Assembly (NCBI RefSeq): GCF_921293095.1 | Contig: NC_060254.1 | Location: forward strand, 14,694,001-14,758,000 | From: Ischnura elegans | Taxonomy: Eukaryota; Arthropoda; Insecta; Odonata; Coenagrionidae | Reading direction: 5' to 3' | Length of the DNA: 64,000 nt | Program-made: the position numbers and the translations under genes | Shown: piece by piece, positions 1 to 11,825 of the stretch | How positions within the stretch are numbered: the stretch's first letter is position 1 | Layout of the letters: each line of letters starts with the position of its first letter | The notes under the pieces: model-generated | Told to the model about the DNA's origin: nothing | Database searches by the model: none | Seen by the model: the letters and a program-made list of their open reading frames with translations, nothing else

Positions 1-90
1 ATTGTCATGTTCTTGTATGCTGCTTTGTAGTGGTGCAAATCCTCGGAAGGGTTATTTAATTGTGTATGCAATAACCCGCTCTCCCCCTAG

Positions 91-195
91 GTCCGCAAGA
101 CATCGCTGGACATGCTGAGAAAAGGAGAAAGAAGACACTTGGAAGAAGATGGGATGGTGCACCTTACCGAGCCGGCTTTTTGCGGCTCTACATGA
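91..195 (+). CDS. candidate terminal exon, unknown protein
   Basis: A pyrimidine-rich acceptor (CTCTCCCCCTAG, ending at 90) is followed by 34 open codons and a TGA at 193-195. The peptide begins VRKTSLDMLRKGERRH and ends TEPAFCGST; it is charged and low in the Phe/Tyr/Ile bias of chance ORFs in this AT-rich DNA. An AATAAA polyadenylation hexamer lies at 376-381, about 180 bp downstream, which suits a last exon. I do not recognise the family and the rest of the gene would lie left of the window. It could equally be a non-coding exon. Confidence 0.35.
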   Translation, partial: VRKTSLDMLRKGERRHLEEDGMVHLTEPAFCGST

Positions 196-792
196 GTTGC
201 AGCAGATAAGGAGCGGTATGATTTCATAATACTCATTCAAATTTGGTTCATTTTTCCCATATAAATTTTTAAATTAACGAGTTGCTTGAAAATGTTCAAT
301 GTTGCATTCATAAACGGAACTCAATTGTGCTTTCACTGAACTTCTAATTTGCACATAATGCCATTAAAGTTAACAAATAAACTTAATATCCTCCTCAATT
401 TAGTCACTGACTACTGTTTGAAAATTGTACTTGGTACTTAGTAACTCCAAGTGATATGATTTCATTGACCTTTGAATTGAATTGAAAAGTTATGAAAAAA
501 TATTGCAATTTTTCCTATATAAACAAATATATAGTCATATTTGATTGGAATTATTTTATAATAATAAGTATTATTAATTAATTGAATATTATTTTCATTT
601 CCCCTGCATTACGGGAAATTTTATTTTTCACTCATTTCACACTTAAGTTTTTAAATCCAATTAAAAGGTGAGCCTATTCACTCTGTAACGTCCATGCGCC
701 ATAAGAAAATTTGTTCATTGATTCGGTCATGAAGCCGATTTTCGAGGACATTGCTTTGTCTCTTTATGAGTGTTTGTTTTTTTTAATTGCAG
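196..792. other. AT-rich non-coding stretch
   Basis: I see nothing beyond the AATAAA hexamer noted separately and a plausible intronic polypyrimidine tract near 770-790. Confidence 0.5.
376..381 (+). promoter_or_regulatory. candidate polyadenylation signal AATAAA
   Basis: The canonical hexamer sits 181 bp after the stop codon of the candidate terminal exon at 91-195. In AT-rich DNA this hexamer is frequent by chance, so the support is positional only. Confidence 0.25.
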
Positions 793-891
793 AGTTCCTT
801 GGATGGCATTGTGTGAGTTGACTACTCGAGGCCTCGATGAAAGCACGTGCAAAGAGATCGGAAGAATACAGCTCGTTGCCGCAGGCAGACG
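793..891 (+). CDS. candidate internal exon, unknown protein
   Basis: A strong acceptor (TTTTTTTTAATTGCAG, ending at 792) and donor (GTAAGA at 892) bound 99 nt. Only one frame is open: one base completes a codon, then 32 codons (VPWMALCELTTRGLDESTCK, then EIGRIQLVAAGR), leaving two bases. Length is a multiple of three, so the exon is phase-neutral. The peptide looks protein-like but I do not recognise its family. It may join the exon at 2261 (phase compatible). Confidence 0.4.
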
Positions 892-2260
892 GTAAGATTT
901 CATTCATTCCTTTTCTAAGTTTTGAGTTCGGTTCAGAACCATTATTTAGTGATCACGTAGGTACACTATAATTTTTACATTCAGGAACCTTGATGATAAA
1001 AGTAATGATTGCGTGAGAAAATAAATAAATATTTTCATATTTCCTACGCGAAAAGATTTAATTCAACCGCACCCGCGCTTTAATTTTTATAATGATTTCG
1101 CGCTTTTTTGTAACACTCACAAAACTTAAATCCCGCACTGAATCTCACGGCATTGATTGGTTGACGACGACGATAGCGTTTGCTTTCATATATTTATATT
1201 TGAAACTTCATTTCTAATAAATTAAACAATTCGAATGAAGGACAATTATGGGGATTTTCGTGAATCTATCATAAGGATTTACTTTGCTGTTTAATTTTCT
1301 CATTGTAATGTGGTGGTCGAGGTTTCCATATTGGCTTTGCTTTTGCTTTTTTGAGTCCGTCAATCGCGCTCAAGTAATAACTTCCTCGGAGACCCTACCT
1401 GAGGGAAACGTGAGATTCCGGTCATATTTTCTACCTTTCTGAACTTTTCCGCGGATTATATATTCCGAGTATAAGTGACATATTTCAGAAAAAGTCGCAA
1501 CAATAATGTTACATTGATTGATACTATTTTTTGTTTAATATTGGGTACTTATTTTCCGTTGACGCTTTTTTTCTCGCTATTAAATATTTATTACGCCAAT
1601 GGTGTCGGAAAAATCAACATATATTTTTCATTTTTTTCGGCTGTTTTGTTTCTGAAGTTAATATTTAGACCTCGGGATCTTTGCGTGATCTTGAGAATTA
1701 ACTTCTATTATTTCTTTCGTATCATAAGACTTAATTATTAAATTACATCCTACAAGAAATTATTAAAATACATCCTCCTGGATAGATGTGGTGTCCTAAA
1801 TATGGATGCTATATTTGTAACTTCTGTTTTCGTCTTTCTAAATAATGTCATCGTATTGATTTTTATAATTTAATTATTGTTTTCCATTTCATTAAAATTT
1901 TACATACATTTTTGCTATCAATTTTTAGTAACACCCATGAAGTCCCAGTAAGTCGTAAAAAAATTATATTAAAAACACACAGCTCACTAATGATTTCCGG
2001 GAAAATTTTTAATATTACCCAATCATATCTTTAAATATTTTAAAGAATAATGAAAATACATTGAAATATCGCCCATTAGAAAAGCGTCAAATAATTTGGA
2101 ATTACCAACACTTGCATTTTTTTAATTTTAAAATTTTCCAGACACTTAAAAAGTTAATATTCTCGAAACGTCTTCCTCGAAATGATATTCCTGAGCTGAG
2201 TTAACTTTTTAGGTCTCCCTTTTGTTGGATTATGAGAATTTTTTTGTTATATTACCACAG
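892..2260. other. AT-rich non-coding stretch, possible intron
   Basis: This is bounded by the donor at 892 and the acceptor at 2260. The longest open frame (1475-1741, 88 aa) is dominated by Phe, Ile, Leu and Tyr with no recognisable motif, as expected for chance translation of T-rich DNA. No repeat or RNA gene was recognised. Confidence 0.4.
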
Positions 2261-2353
2261 GTCAAGCTTGTGGACAACGAGAGCGATTGCTTTTGGAGAC
2301 TACTGTTCAGGACCATGAAATGGACACCTGAAGGTTACTGCGCCGACAACTAG
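2261..2353 (+). CDS. candidate terminal exon, frame ambiguous
   Basis: An acceptor (TTGTTATATTACCACAG) ends at 2260. Two readings are possible. Continuing the 793-891 exon in phase gives RSSLWTTRAIAFGDYCSGP and a TGA at 2316-2318. A phase-0 reading gives VKLVDNESDCFWRLLFRTMK, then WTPEGYCADN, and a TAG at 2351-2353, which looks more protein-like but would need a different upstream exon. I cannot choose between them; a non-coding 3' exon is also possible. Confidence 0.3.
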   Translation, partial: VKLVDNESDCFWRLLFRTMKWTPEGYCADN

Positions 2354-2671
2354 AGAATTGAGGATTTTATCGTGAAGAAAGGAAGAATGAAGATAGGAAG
2401 AAAGAAGACACTAAGCCTGAAGATGGTCGTTTTTTTGCATTTTTTGTTGCAATTATTGTAAAGGGTGTCTGTATATTTTTTATTAATGCATGTATTTTAT
2501 TCCAGCTATAGTTAGGATTTGCGGCAGGAGAGTAGGGATGTTATATTGCGTCTTAGCGTCGATTAGAAAAAATTCAGTTTAGGCAGGTCTTCGTGTATTG
2601 TGGCCACGATTCCGTATTTAGGCGTTTAATTAATTCAGGCGTATAAAGTAGTATTTAGGTAGGCAGGGCTG

Positions 2672-2919
2672 TATGAATGGATGAATGTGATTTTATGAAT
2701 GAGTGAATGGAATGTGATTTTATGAATGAGTGAATGGAATGTGATTTTATGAATGAGTGAATGGAATGTGATTTGATGAATGAGTGAATGGAATGTGATT
2801 TGATGAATGAGTGAATGGAATGTGATTTGATGAATGAGTGAATGGAATGTGATTTTATGAATGAGAGAGTGGAATGTGATTTGATGAATGAGTTATTGGA
2901 ATGTGATTTTATGAATGAG
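2672..2919 (+). repeat. 27-bp minisatellite, about nine copies
   Basis: Nine head-to-tail units start near 2695, 2722, 2749, 2776, 2803, 2830, 2857, 2884 and 2911 with a partial leading copy. The unit reads ATGAATGAGTGAATGG then AATGTGATTTT. Variation is concentrated at one site (GATTTTATG versus GATTTGATG), with two single-unit variants near the right end. Confidence 0.95.
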
Positions 2920-5157
2920 TGTGTGCTTGTAGTGGTAGTACTAATGGTAGTGTTAGTAGCAATACTGACACTAACTGTCCTTTCCTTTCACTAAAAATCC
3001 CTCCCCACCCTCCCTCCCCCTCAAAATCCAAACTGCTCCCTCTACGTGGGGAGGGGGATAAACAGAGGAAAGTCTACCAATCAATTGTTGATTTTAATGA
3101 ATCTTTTATGTTATCTCCTGCTTGAATTATAGCGTTGGACTTTCCTCTGGCTAAAGCAGTATGGTATCCAAGTGCAATTTCAAATTCTGTATTTGTGCTT
3201 TGTATTTAGGAGGTTTGAAGTGATAGAATGTTGCCTAATTTTTGTCTCGTGTAATTTTGTTCTCTTTATAATGTTTTCATATTTTGTTATTCTTATTCTT
3301 TTGGTTGAAATATGTTTCATGGTGACATTACTGATTTACTTTTCATTCACTTTTTTATTATCATAGCTGATTTTACCCACGATTTTTTGTTATTTTTTTA
3401 TTTTCTCATTACTATGATATGGTGAATAAGTATTAGTGTTTTTTTTAAGAATTAAAGTAATTTAAAATTTATTTACTGTCTTTAATCATTTCCACGGCTC
3501 TTGCTAATGTTGTGTTGTGTAATGGTATATTCTTTAAAATTAAATATTTACTTATATTCCCATTTAAGCATATTCTTTGTAAAATACATTTTTGTTCCTC
3601 CTTTTCGTTGGTATTGGGGATTTTTTGTAAAATTCAACTGCTAAAATGCTAAAAATATCAATTCAAATGTCAAATGCTAAAATATGGCAATAATTTTTCT
3701 ATTACCTTTGTGCATATTATTTTTTTTAAGTATATGTAGAATTAGTTTGAATTAATAAAAATTTGAAGATTGGCGCTTTTTGAATCCCTTTTTGGTAGGC
3801 TTTTCTTCGATGCTGTTATTATGTGCCCAGTCAGAGATTTATCCTGCCATCCATGTTGATGGCTTCCGCTGAGAGTATCAATATTTTAATATTATTTTTG
3901 TCTCATTTACTGGTGAAAAATTCATAATTATATTTTTACTCCTGGTTTTCATTTAAGTTACACTAATACTAAATTGTAGAAATTAGAACATTGTTGAACT
4001 CACGATGTGGGTCCATATGTTAAATTTTGCATGGGTTTTGCTTGCTTAAAGATTTCGAGATTGATAAACTTCTGAATACCTAGGTGAAAATGACACAACC
4101 GCGGTTAAAGGTCTTGAGAAAATGAAAACACTACTTTTCAATCAAAGAAACTACCGAGGCCCTAATGAGGACACAGGGGTGGTAACCACCGATGTCAAAG
4201 GGATGGCATAAGAAGCATGGTTGGTAAGATGTCCAAGTTTCCAATTATGCTCAAGTCAGCATACATAGATATTGTCAACTTGTGATCGCCAGGGTTCATG
4301 CGTGCGGCAAATGTTTATGATGTTTATTTTGCACTACCTTGGCAGCCGAGCTGACTTACCATAGCGTTTTTGGTTGGAAAAGTTATTGACGAGGTCTGCA
4401 GATCAACCAGTTCACCACCAACGGCTATACGGAGGTCATTTGTTATTGACGCATGAGGTGGAGTATCTGGACAAGCAAGGTGTCAACCCTAGTCTTGGAA
4501 GTATGAGTCAGTGAAGTAGTATGTGATTAACTTTAGTGAAACTTTTACTTTGACCCACTAAAACCCCAGATTTTCCAATTACTGTGATCTAAGGACAATT
4601 GAATGACTATTTGATATGCAGGTATGGTTTTTTTGCAGCGATTACATTTCACTTTTCTTACGCGCTGCAGTGCTTTCACTCCTAATTTGGCATTTGGGAT
4701 TTTTCATAAAATGTATGTATGAATGAAGGATCTGATTCTTAAATCAATACTCCTTCATCTGAAGGTCATAATTTAAGGTAAAAAAATCACAATTTTTTTC
4801 CTCGAATATTAGGAAGAGGATCTTGTAATCGGCTTCTTGTTGTTACCCATCGAGAATTTAAATGGGTTTACTAAAGTCGCCACTCGCGTCGCTGACAGAC
4901 ATATATATCCGAGTTTGACGGGGAAATAAAGAATAATTAGGATCGTCCACTTAAGTTTACATTCATGATGATGTGATTTATCAAATTCAGGCGGAAATCG
5001 AGGCATTCCTCTGCATGGACTTCTGTGGTAATAGCGTAAAATAGGCCTCGAAATTTATTTAGTGTTGTTGAACCTCGATTTATACAAAAAGTGCAACTGC
5101 AGAGTGATTTTCTTTTTGAAATGAAGGCACTTAATTTCCATGCGTATTTCTTTGGGG
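2920..5157. other. non-coding, no feature recognised
   Basis: AT-rich sequence with short chance ORFs. A small C-rich/G-rich hairpin occurs at about 3003-3058. No gene, RNA or transposon terminus was recognised. Confidence 0.4.
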
Positions 5158-5161
5158 GATA

Positions 5162-5186
<25 letters not shown>
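5158..5186. repeat. (TA)n microsatellite followed by poly-T
   Basis: About 13 uninterrupted AT dinucleotides followed by a run of T. Confidence 0.9.
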
Positions 5187-5194
<8 letters not shown>

Positions 5195-7191
5195 TTTATC
5201 ACTATTCCTCTTGTTATTAGTGCTTTATATTTTTGCTATATATATGCATGCTGGATGGGATACACATACTCTTATAGGACTTCGTCTATATATATATGAC
5301 CCAAGATAAGAAAATTAGCATAGGATTCGATGCGGGTGTTTTTTATTTGCTCATGTATTTGCATTTTTAATTGAGGTATATTTAACTAAAAATCACCGTT
5401 TGACGGACTAAAGATGCTTTACTTAAGTTTAATCTTCGAGAGCGCTTATTATTCTATTTGAGAATAAAGTAAAAATACAGGCAGAGTAATATAAGGTAAT
5501 GTGAGGACTGTAAATAAAGCATATGTTTCGATGGAGAGGTTCTTTAATTCGCTTTTCAAAATCTTTTTAGCAGAATTTTCCGTCTTTAGCTCTTAATTTG
5601 ATTGAAGAATAGACATGGTAGTATTTTCGCGTTATAATTCAATAAATAGTCATTAATTTCATTAAAATTCAGTTTTTCACTAAAGAAGCAGGATTTTTAG
5701 CGTTCAACTTGGTAACCCTGGAGATGAATTATAAGCAATATAAGCGGATGGATTTTATTTTGTTGTAATTGAGAGGTCGGGGAGACCAAGTGGACCACTT
5801 GCTATGTCCCCAACACAATTCAGTTGAGCTTTACAGGTAGGTCGTAAGGAAAACAGGGCCGAAGCATCTCTTCATATGCCACACACGCGAACTCTAAGGT
5901 GATTGGCTCTGGGCACACCCGACTTCTCTTTTTCACATGGTTAATTTACGGGCGTGTGTTTTCGTAATGGTTTTCCAGTGTAGTTTGAGGTCGTAGTCGT
6001 ATTACCCAGGGGACTCAACCAAAATGCTGTAGAGAATGGTCGTATGCGAAATCCCTCCTAATGAACCCATCCTCCTCCTCCCCGTGAAATTTTTCGGGCT
6101 ATGGCAGGGACTGTTTAAGATCGTTGTTTAAGACGTTCATTAATATGAGAGGTGCTTTTTTGGTGTGCAATACCTCTCAGCGATATTACGCCTGAGGCTT
6201 TATATGCGTATACGAGTGGCTTTGTGGTATTCGTCAATCATTTTTACACCGTTTATTAGCCTGGTTAAACGGAAAGGAAGAAAAATCCTTTAATTGATAA
6301 GCCACATGAAAGATTTCAATGCTTACAATTTTTCTGTTAATTGCGTGAGTGGGCCGTGCCTTAATCTACCACTGGGCTACGGTCCTAATTTTAATGACGA
6401 TAAAAGTGATAAATTAACTCTCTCAAATGCTGCCAAACACCCGTGCGATGGCTCTTACTTGTTCATTCAGTCGTCGTATCATTCTGATTTCCGTGCCAGT
6501 TCTAAGGATTCCTTTCGGGTAGGACACTGCATTTCTGTTGACGTTTCAATGGACCCGTTAAGAAGTCCGAGAAAAATCCATTGCATATTTATTGCCATTT
6601 CCGTAAATATTAAGGAGGAAAAACATTACTCATGAGCAAGATTAAACTGCGAGCATTGATGAGGCCGATTTACCTTACGATTACTAATATAACGAATTCA
6701 CATAAATGTAACTCATTTCCCCTTTACTTTCAACTATTGAGTACTTAGACCAATTTACCAATCCATTAACAGCTACGGCCCACGCATTGATATAACCGGC
6801 TAAGACATAGCCACCGAGCCACTCTCTAGGTGGCTACGGCTAAGCCCCATTTTTTGAAGCGATTCATCGCAGTCTCTTCTTCCTACGCCCATTTCAAGGG
6901 CAAATTCCTCCCTATTCGGCACAACTGGCGTGAGTGAAAGCAGAGGATCGAGCCACCTGAACCTTGAGTTTTCAATTATTAAATATTGTATGTTTTTTAT
7001 CCAAAACATTGAGAAAATTATTGAGTGAGGGCTTTCGCTTAAATTTTCTGACATTGCACGTAAATATCGTCGTAAATTTTCTCCAATTATTGATAAGGTA
7101 ACTTTATTTCGAAGTCTAATAAATACGTGCCCTTTGGCGTTTTCATTTCGTTTTTTAGTTCCGACATTTGGATTGAAAATATTTGTATCGA
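5187..7191. other. non-coding, one unassigned 113-codon frame
   Basis: The only notable frame is 6294-6635 (+), of mixed composition but opening at a TTG, without flanking splice context or recognisable motif. I regard it as probable chance. Otherwise nothing was recognised. Confidence 0.35.
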
Positions 7192-7197
7192 TCGACT

Positions 7198-7396
7198 CAG
7201 GGGCGAATCCAGGATTTCTTTCTGGAGGGGGCCCAAGCAAGGCCTTACCCAAGATTTTGTTCTAGGGGGCACAAGGATACCTCGTAATACAAAAAGAACG
7301 CATTGATAAGGGCACCGTATTAAAAATGTTGCATATTTTTTAAGGGTCTGGGGGGTGCACGTACCCCGTGCCCTCCAACCTAGTTCCGCCCATGAG
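7198..7396. mobile_element. ~199-bp TIR element (MITE-like)
   Basis: The left end CAGGGGCGAATCCAGGATTT resembles the reverse complement of the right end (CTCATGGGCGGAACTAGGTT). A 6-bp direct repeat TCGACT flanks it at 7192-7197 and 7397-7402. The G-run/C-run interior is typical of short non-autonomous DNA elements in arthropods. Superfamily is not assigned; termini could be off by a few bases. Confidence 0.5.
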
Positions 7397-8553
7397 TCGA
7401 CTTATTTATGCGTGGGAATTTTCGCGTCGAAAAAGCGGTCATAACGAAATTAAGGTAATTTGCATGTCAATTTTACATATATTTCTGTTATGGCTTTGCG
7501 TGCTTCGGAAAATGTAAGGAAGATTTCGTAGCTGGGTCTTTTACGTGTAGTCATACTGCGACGCATGTGACTGAATTTGTCTGGTCCAAGGCGAATATAT
7601 AGTTTAAAAATTACCGGTTGTCTTCTTATCTGGCAGCATTTAGACGCCAAAGAGCTTTGCGTTAAATTTTACCCACACTTTACTTCCTTGAGATTGCAAG
7701 GAAACTTCTTACCGTAACCATACGATAATGTTAGGCGTAAACGGGTTCAGTTCATCGCCAAAAATAATGAATTGAGAAAATGAATAATTCCAATTTTATT
7801 TGGGAGGAATTGACAATCAAATTTAGACCAAAATGCAGCGGTGGAATACTGAATAACGGCAGTTTACGTCTAATAAGGATGAAAGGTAGTGATTTTTATT
7901 ATAAAAATGAGTAATTTCTCTAGCAAAGTATGATTACTTTTGAATAATACGTTTGTCGCATCGTAAAGAGCATTTAAATATGGAGCATAATAGTTCTCGA
8001 CGTCTCCACGACGTCCCCTGATTGGCAGATTGGCACTGGGTGAACAAGGTAGCAGCGATAAGTGCTGGTTGTCGTGGTCGTGGTGTCTGCCGGGAAACTT
8101 GAGTGAAATGAGACAGGTTTGCATTGTATTGACTGTTCTAGATTTTCAAGACCACCAGCACGACTATAATAAGTAAGTTTATATACTTTTCTCCTATATT
8201 CTTGGAGTTGAATGTTTATAGCATCATAAGCTTGGACTTTTCCCTTAATCTTCTCGCAAATGTATGTTATTAATTGTTAAGTTTTTCATGATAACCTCAC
8301 CTGATTTCGATTCAACGTGACTATGATATTCTCACAAAGATTAATCAATAAGAATGTGTGCCTAAATGTGCTATTTTCATGTGCACTGTGTTCACTGGTT
8401 CTGAAATGCTTTCATGTCGCCGTCGTTCTCCAAATTATGTTCATTCCGATATGAGATGTGTTATTGAATTACTTATCTTGATGTCGGATGGATAACTTTT
8501 AAGTTGCTCCAGCTATTTTAGACGAGAAAAGACGATAAAAAACAATGCTAGAT

Positions 8554-8585
8554 CTTGACGAGGTACGTTAACGTACCTCGTCAAG
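8554..8585. repeat. perfect 32-bp palindrome
   Basis: Each 16-base half (CTTGACGAGGTACGTT on the left) is exactly reverse-complementary to the other, with no spacer; the centre lies between 8569 and 8570 and symmetry stops at both outer bases. Confidence 0.95.
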
Positions 8586-9436
8586 GTTTTAGTTCAGACA
8601 GAGCATGATGTTTGTTTAATGTGGTGGACAATAATGCCGAATGCACTCTGTTAATCAAAAATTCAGTAAAGGGAAGGCTTAGAGGGATATAGTCATAGGG
8701 CCTTAGAGCCCCAAAAACAAGGTCCTTGTGAGTAGGGTACTCAGGGGTTCAACCCCCCCGAAATGTTTGGGAATACCATCATAACCTTTTCTTGATGGGG
8801 CCACATATTAGAAAATGCTACTTCCCTCATGAATGCCAAAAGACATTTTTTGCATTGCCAATATGTAGCTTTCAATATGCAAGGATCCTCGCTGGTACCT
8901 GTTTTCCTAACATGGGCTGGGGCCCATTGCGGTGCCAAACTTTTTTCTGGCACCAGGCTGAGATTATATCCTCCTTTTCCTGCTTGAGCACCCCTTAACA
9001 ACATGCGAGTGCAGTCAACTATTTGTTTATGCAATGGCTTTCCTAAAAAACATGTTTTAGAAGCATTGATTTTAGTTTTATCGGAAATGAATTCTGTAAG
9101 TTTTTGCTATGATATTGATAGCATTCAAATGAAATTCTATCAATAATATTAAACTCTCTACAACAATTAGTTAGGATATTCTTTTCCACAAAAACTGCTT
9201 TTAAAATAATGATTGAACTCCACTTAAAATTTGTAGTTGTAGAACTACACGTAAAGAATGTCCAATTTGCTAACTGCACAATAAGTTCTAAATATGTTAT
9301 TCCACTACACCAACCAGCATTTGACTGCGGACCGCTGATGTGAATGGGGCACACACTGTGAAGAAAGGTCAGGATAATCCTCTCCTGCAAACCGAGAAAG
9401 GGTATGTATCTAAGGCATCCCGAAAAAAAACTCCTT
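8586..9436. other. non-coding, unassigned repeat-like sequence
   Basis: Runs such as GGGGTTCAACCCCCCC near 8740-8760 resemble the interiors of small DNA elements, but I could not find matching termini. No coding potential was recognised. Confidence 0.3.
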
Positions 9437-9500
9437 AAGCAGGACTATAAGGTATAATGCATAATAAATTTATTATGCATTATACCTTATAGTCCTGCTT
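9437..9500. repeat. perfect 64-bp palindrome
   Basis: The 32-base left half, beginning AAGCAGGACTATAAGG and ending ATAATAAA, is followed without spacer by its exact reverse complement. Symmetry breaks at 9436/9501. Confidence 0.97.
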
Positions 9501-10027
9501 GGGGCTAGCTTAGCTGCATCGCTTATATAACACATCATTTGTTTGTTTGACCAGAAAAATTGGTTGTTGATTGATTCAAAAATTGATTAAAATGTCTTTT
9601 ATTTCGCTTGTATTCGAAAATGTACGCCTTGTTTAAACTTCACATGTAGCCAAAAGTGTACCCCATTCAAAGGAACCACCTAAAAATGTACTCATTCCTC
9701 CCCCTCCTGCTATCTTTTCTTGGCTAGTCTTGCTTGATACCTAGATAGATATTGCAGGTTCAAACTACCCATCAAAAAGAATTAGACTAAATGTTTTCTA
9801 GCTCTAGCTTTTTGTGCAGTGCCAGACACTAAAAATCTGGAAACTTTATTTTTCATTAAGAATGGAATGCTTGATGTGGAATCCTTGATGATTCCAAAGA
9901 TCGCATTCTCATATGGCATTCCAGGAATGCATTCCATTCCTCTGCAGAGCATCCCATATCCAAATAACTGCTAGCCAATTATTTTGAAGGGGGAGGGAAT
10001 ATCATACCAGAGTAGTATGTAAATAAT

Positions 10028-10075
10028 ATGAGTAGTGCACGAGGAAGGGATCACCCTTTCTTGTGCACTACTCAT
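10028..10075. repeat. near-perfect inverted repeat, 22-bp arms
   Basis: The left arm ATGAGTAGTGCACGAGGAAG(GG) pairs with the right arm with two mismatches around a 4-base loop (ATCA). Confidence 0.9.
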
Positions 10076-10911
10076 CAACCTCCCACAGTTAATGTAATGC
10101 TTCATTTGAGTATTTCTTTATCATACAAATCAACGTAGGTTTTGGCCCGTGCTGCCTTTTTCCATTACAATTATCATGTTGTCAAATCATGTTGATACTT
10201 CATTTTTTTATTATCTTAGCCATTTTAAAATAGATGGTACAAGTAATATGTCATTGCATAATCATAATAAGTCATCAATTCAAAGATTGGTAAAATCCAG
10301 CCAGTTGATATTTTTGATTCACGTCATTCTTTATAAAGCAATTGGTGTTAAAAGCTTGAGCACGACCCTTTCCCGATCCATTCCTCGACCAGGGGCTCAT
10401 CTGGAGACAACCATCAGTGCTTGAGGTTCCTCTGTAAGATTTCTCCAGTTGTGGTACATGTTTTGCTTTACTAATGCAGAAACTTTGCAATTAATAAATT
10501 TGGTAGCCGTAATCCTGACAGTGAAGCTATTAATAATGCCATTTGATCGAGGTTCTGCAATGAACAATAGTGATTTTATTAAAAGGTGATCAGATTTTAG
10601 CCAAAGGCATCTGAAATATTGGCAATTCCAAAGCTATGCATGGGAATGGGGGATATCAAGAGGTGCCTTTTACTCCCATAAGCAAAAGAAAAAAACAGGA
10701 CAGGTACGGTCAGTAACAAAGGAGAAAATGAGACCTATTGATATTATTTCATTTCGATATATCTTCATTAGGAAAAGTTACTTATCAAAATAGTTCATAT
10801 TCTAATAGAGAATATTGCTGTCTTAGCAATCTGTTAAATCTTTTATCCCCATAACTATGTAAATAAGTCTGAAAAAGGCATCTATCGAATGAACACTTGG
10901 ATTGATTATAA

Positions 10912-11825
10912 CTTCGACTCGAATTATTCGATCCGCTTGATTTGCCCATCGATTCGCACATGGTGCAGTTGGGGGCACACCTGGGGTGGGAGTGGGAGGG
11001 AGGTAGGTACATTCTAACAGCCTGATGGAAATACGTACCGGTTAATGGTGTTTGTTAATTTTCGTGACATATATCCACAATACTTTTTTCCACAAGTTCA
11101 CCCCGCCCGGATCAGGATGTGTGTCTCCGGCCACAAGGTGGTTGAGCTGACGAAGGCGGTAGATTTTCATGGATTTTTTTCGAGGCCCCTGATCGTCCTT
11201 ATTGGCTCGAACGATCTCTGCAATGTAAGTTTGCTGTGACAATGAACATTGGCAATTTTAGGTGGTGCATTGTTTACCTGGCAATAAAAAATTTCATCCT
11301 TTTCTTCCCTAATTCCAGAATTGCGAATATCATTCCCTCTGAGGTGCCCTCCATCGGCTGATAATGCGGCTCCTGGCACCGGGAGTCACATTCCTCACCA
11401 TCCCTCTCGCGCCAGCCATGTGGGGTTATGTCATTTATCGCAGACATGTTTTGGCACTGGGGGGATAGTTGAGGAGATAGGAGCGGTGTAAGATATTCCG
11501 TGTTCCTTATTCTTTTGCACTCTACCAGTCGTGACCTATTCATCGGATTAGTGACTTCTTTCGCAGGGAGGGTGAGAGTAATTGATATCACCACTCCCTT
11601 CCTTCGCCATGGTGGGGTGGACGACACCTGCTTCGAGAAGTGAGTATCATACGCTGCTATGTAACTGTAATTCCATATGGAGTCGTTCTCATTATAATGT
11701 GAATCCTTCCCGCTCTTCAATGCAGGTGGATGGGGATGGGGTGTCGTCGCCATTCCGAAGGCATACACTTGAATGCCAAAGGAATGGGGGTGCCGATGGA
11801 GTGTCTGGATAGGCGTGTGTGGTAA
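10912..11825 (+). pseudogene. SGNH/GDSL-hydrolase-like gene, five exons, three premature stops
   Basis: Exons about 10912-11002, 11097-11224, 11319-11487, 11577-11639 and 11726-11825 join in one frame through GT/AG introns (phases 1, 0, 1, 2) to a TAA at 11823-11825. All four residues that name the SGNH hydrolase family appear in order: Ser in IDSHMVQLG (10954-10956), Gly in VSGHKVV (11129-11131), Asn in IGSNDL (11210-11212) and His in GIHLNAKGMG (11766-11768). The usual Gly of GDS is Ile, and the Asp before the His block is Glu. Exon 3 carries TGA at 11340-11342 and TAG at 11466-11468 and 11478-11480; each could come from one C-to-T change (CGA, CAG, CAG). The first exon start is uncertain: an in-frame TAA at 10909-10911 precedes it and no clear acceptor is seen. 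If active it would be an esterase-like protein of unknown substrate; as read, it is broken. Confidence 0.65.

Noticed and set aside
1475..1741. 88-codon frame on the + strand
   Set aside because: Composition (Phe, Ile, Leu, Tyr) is that of random T-rich DNA; no motif and no plausible start or splice context.
6294..6635. 113-codon frame on the + strand
   Set aside because: Opens at TTG, no motif, no splice context and no conservation evidence; probably chance.
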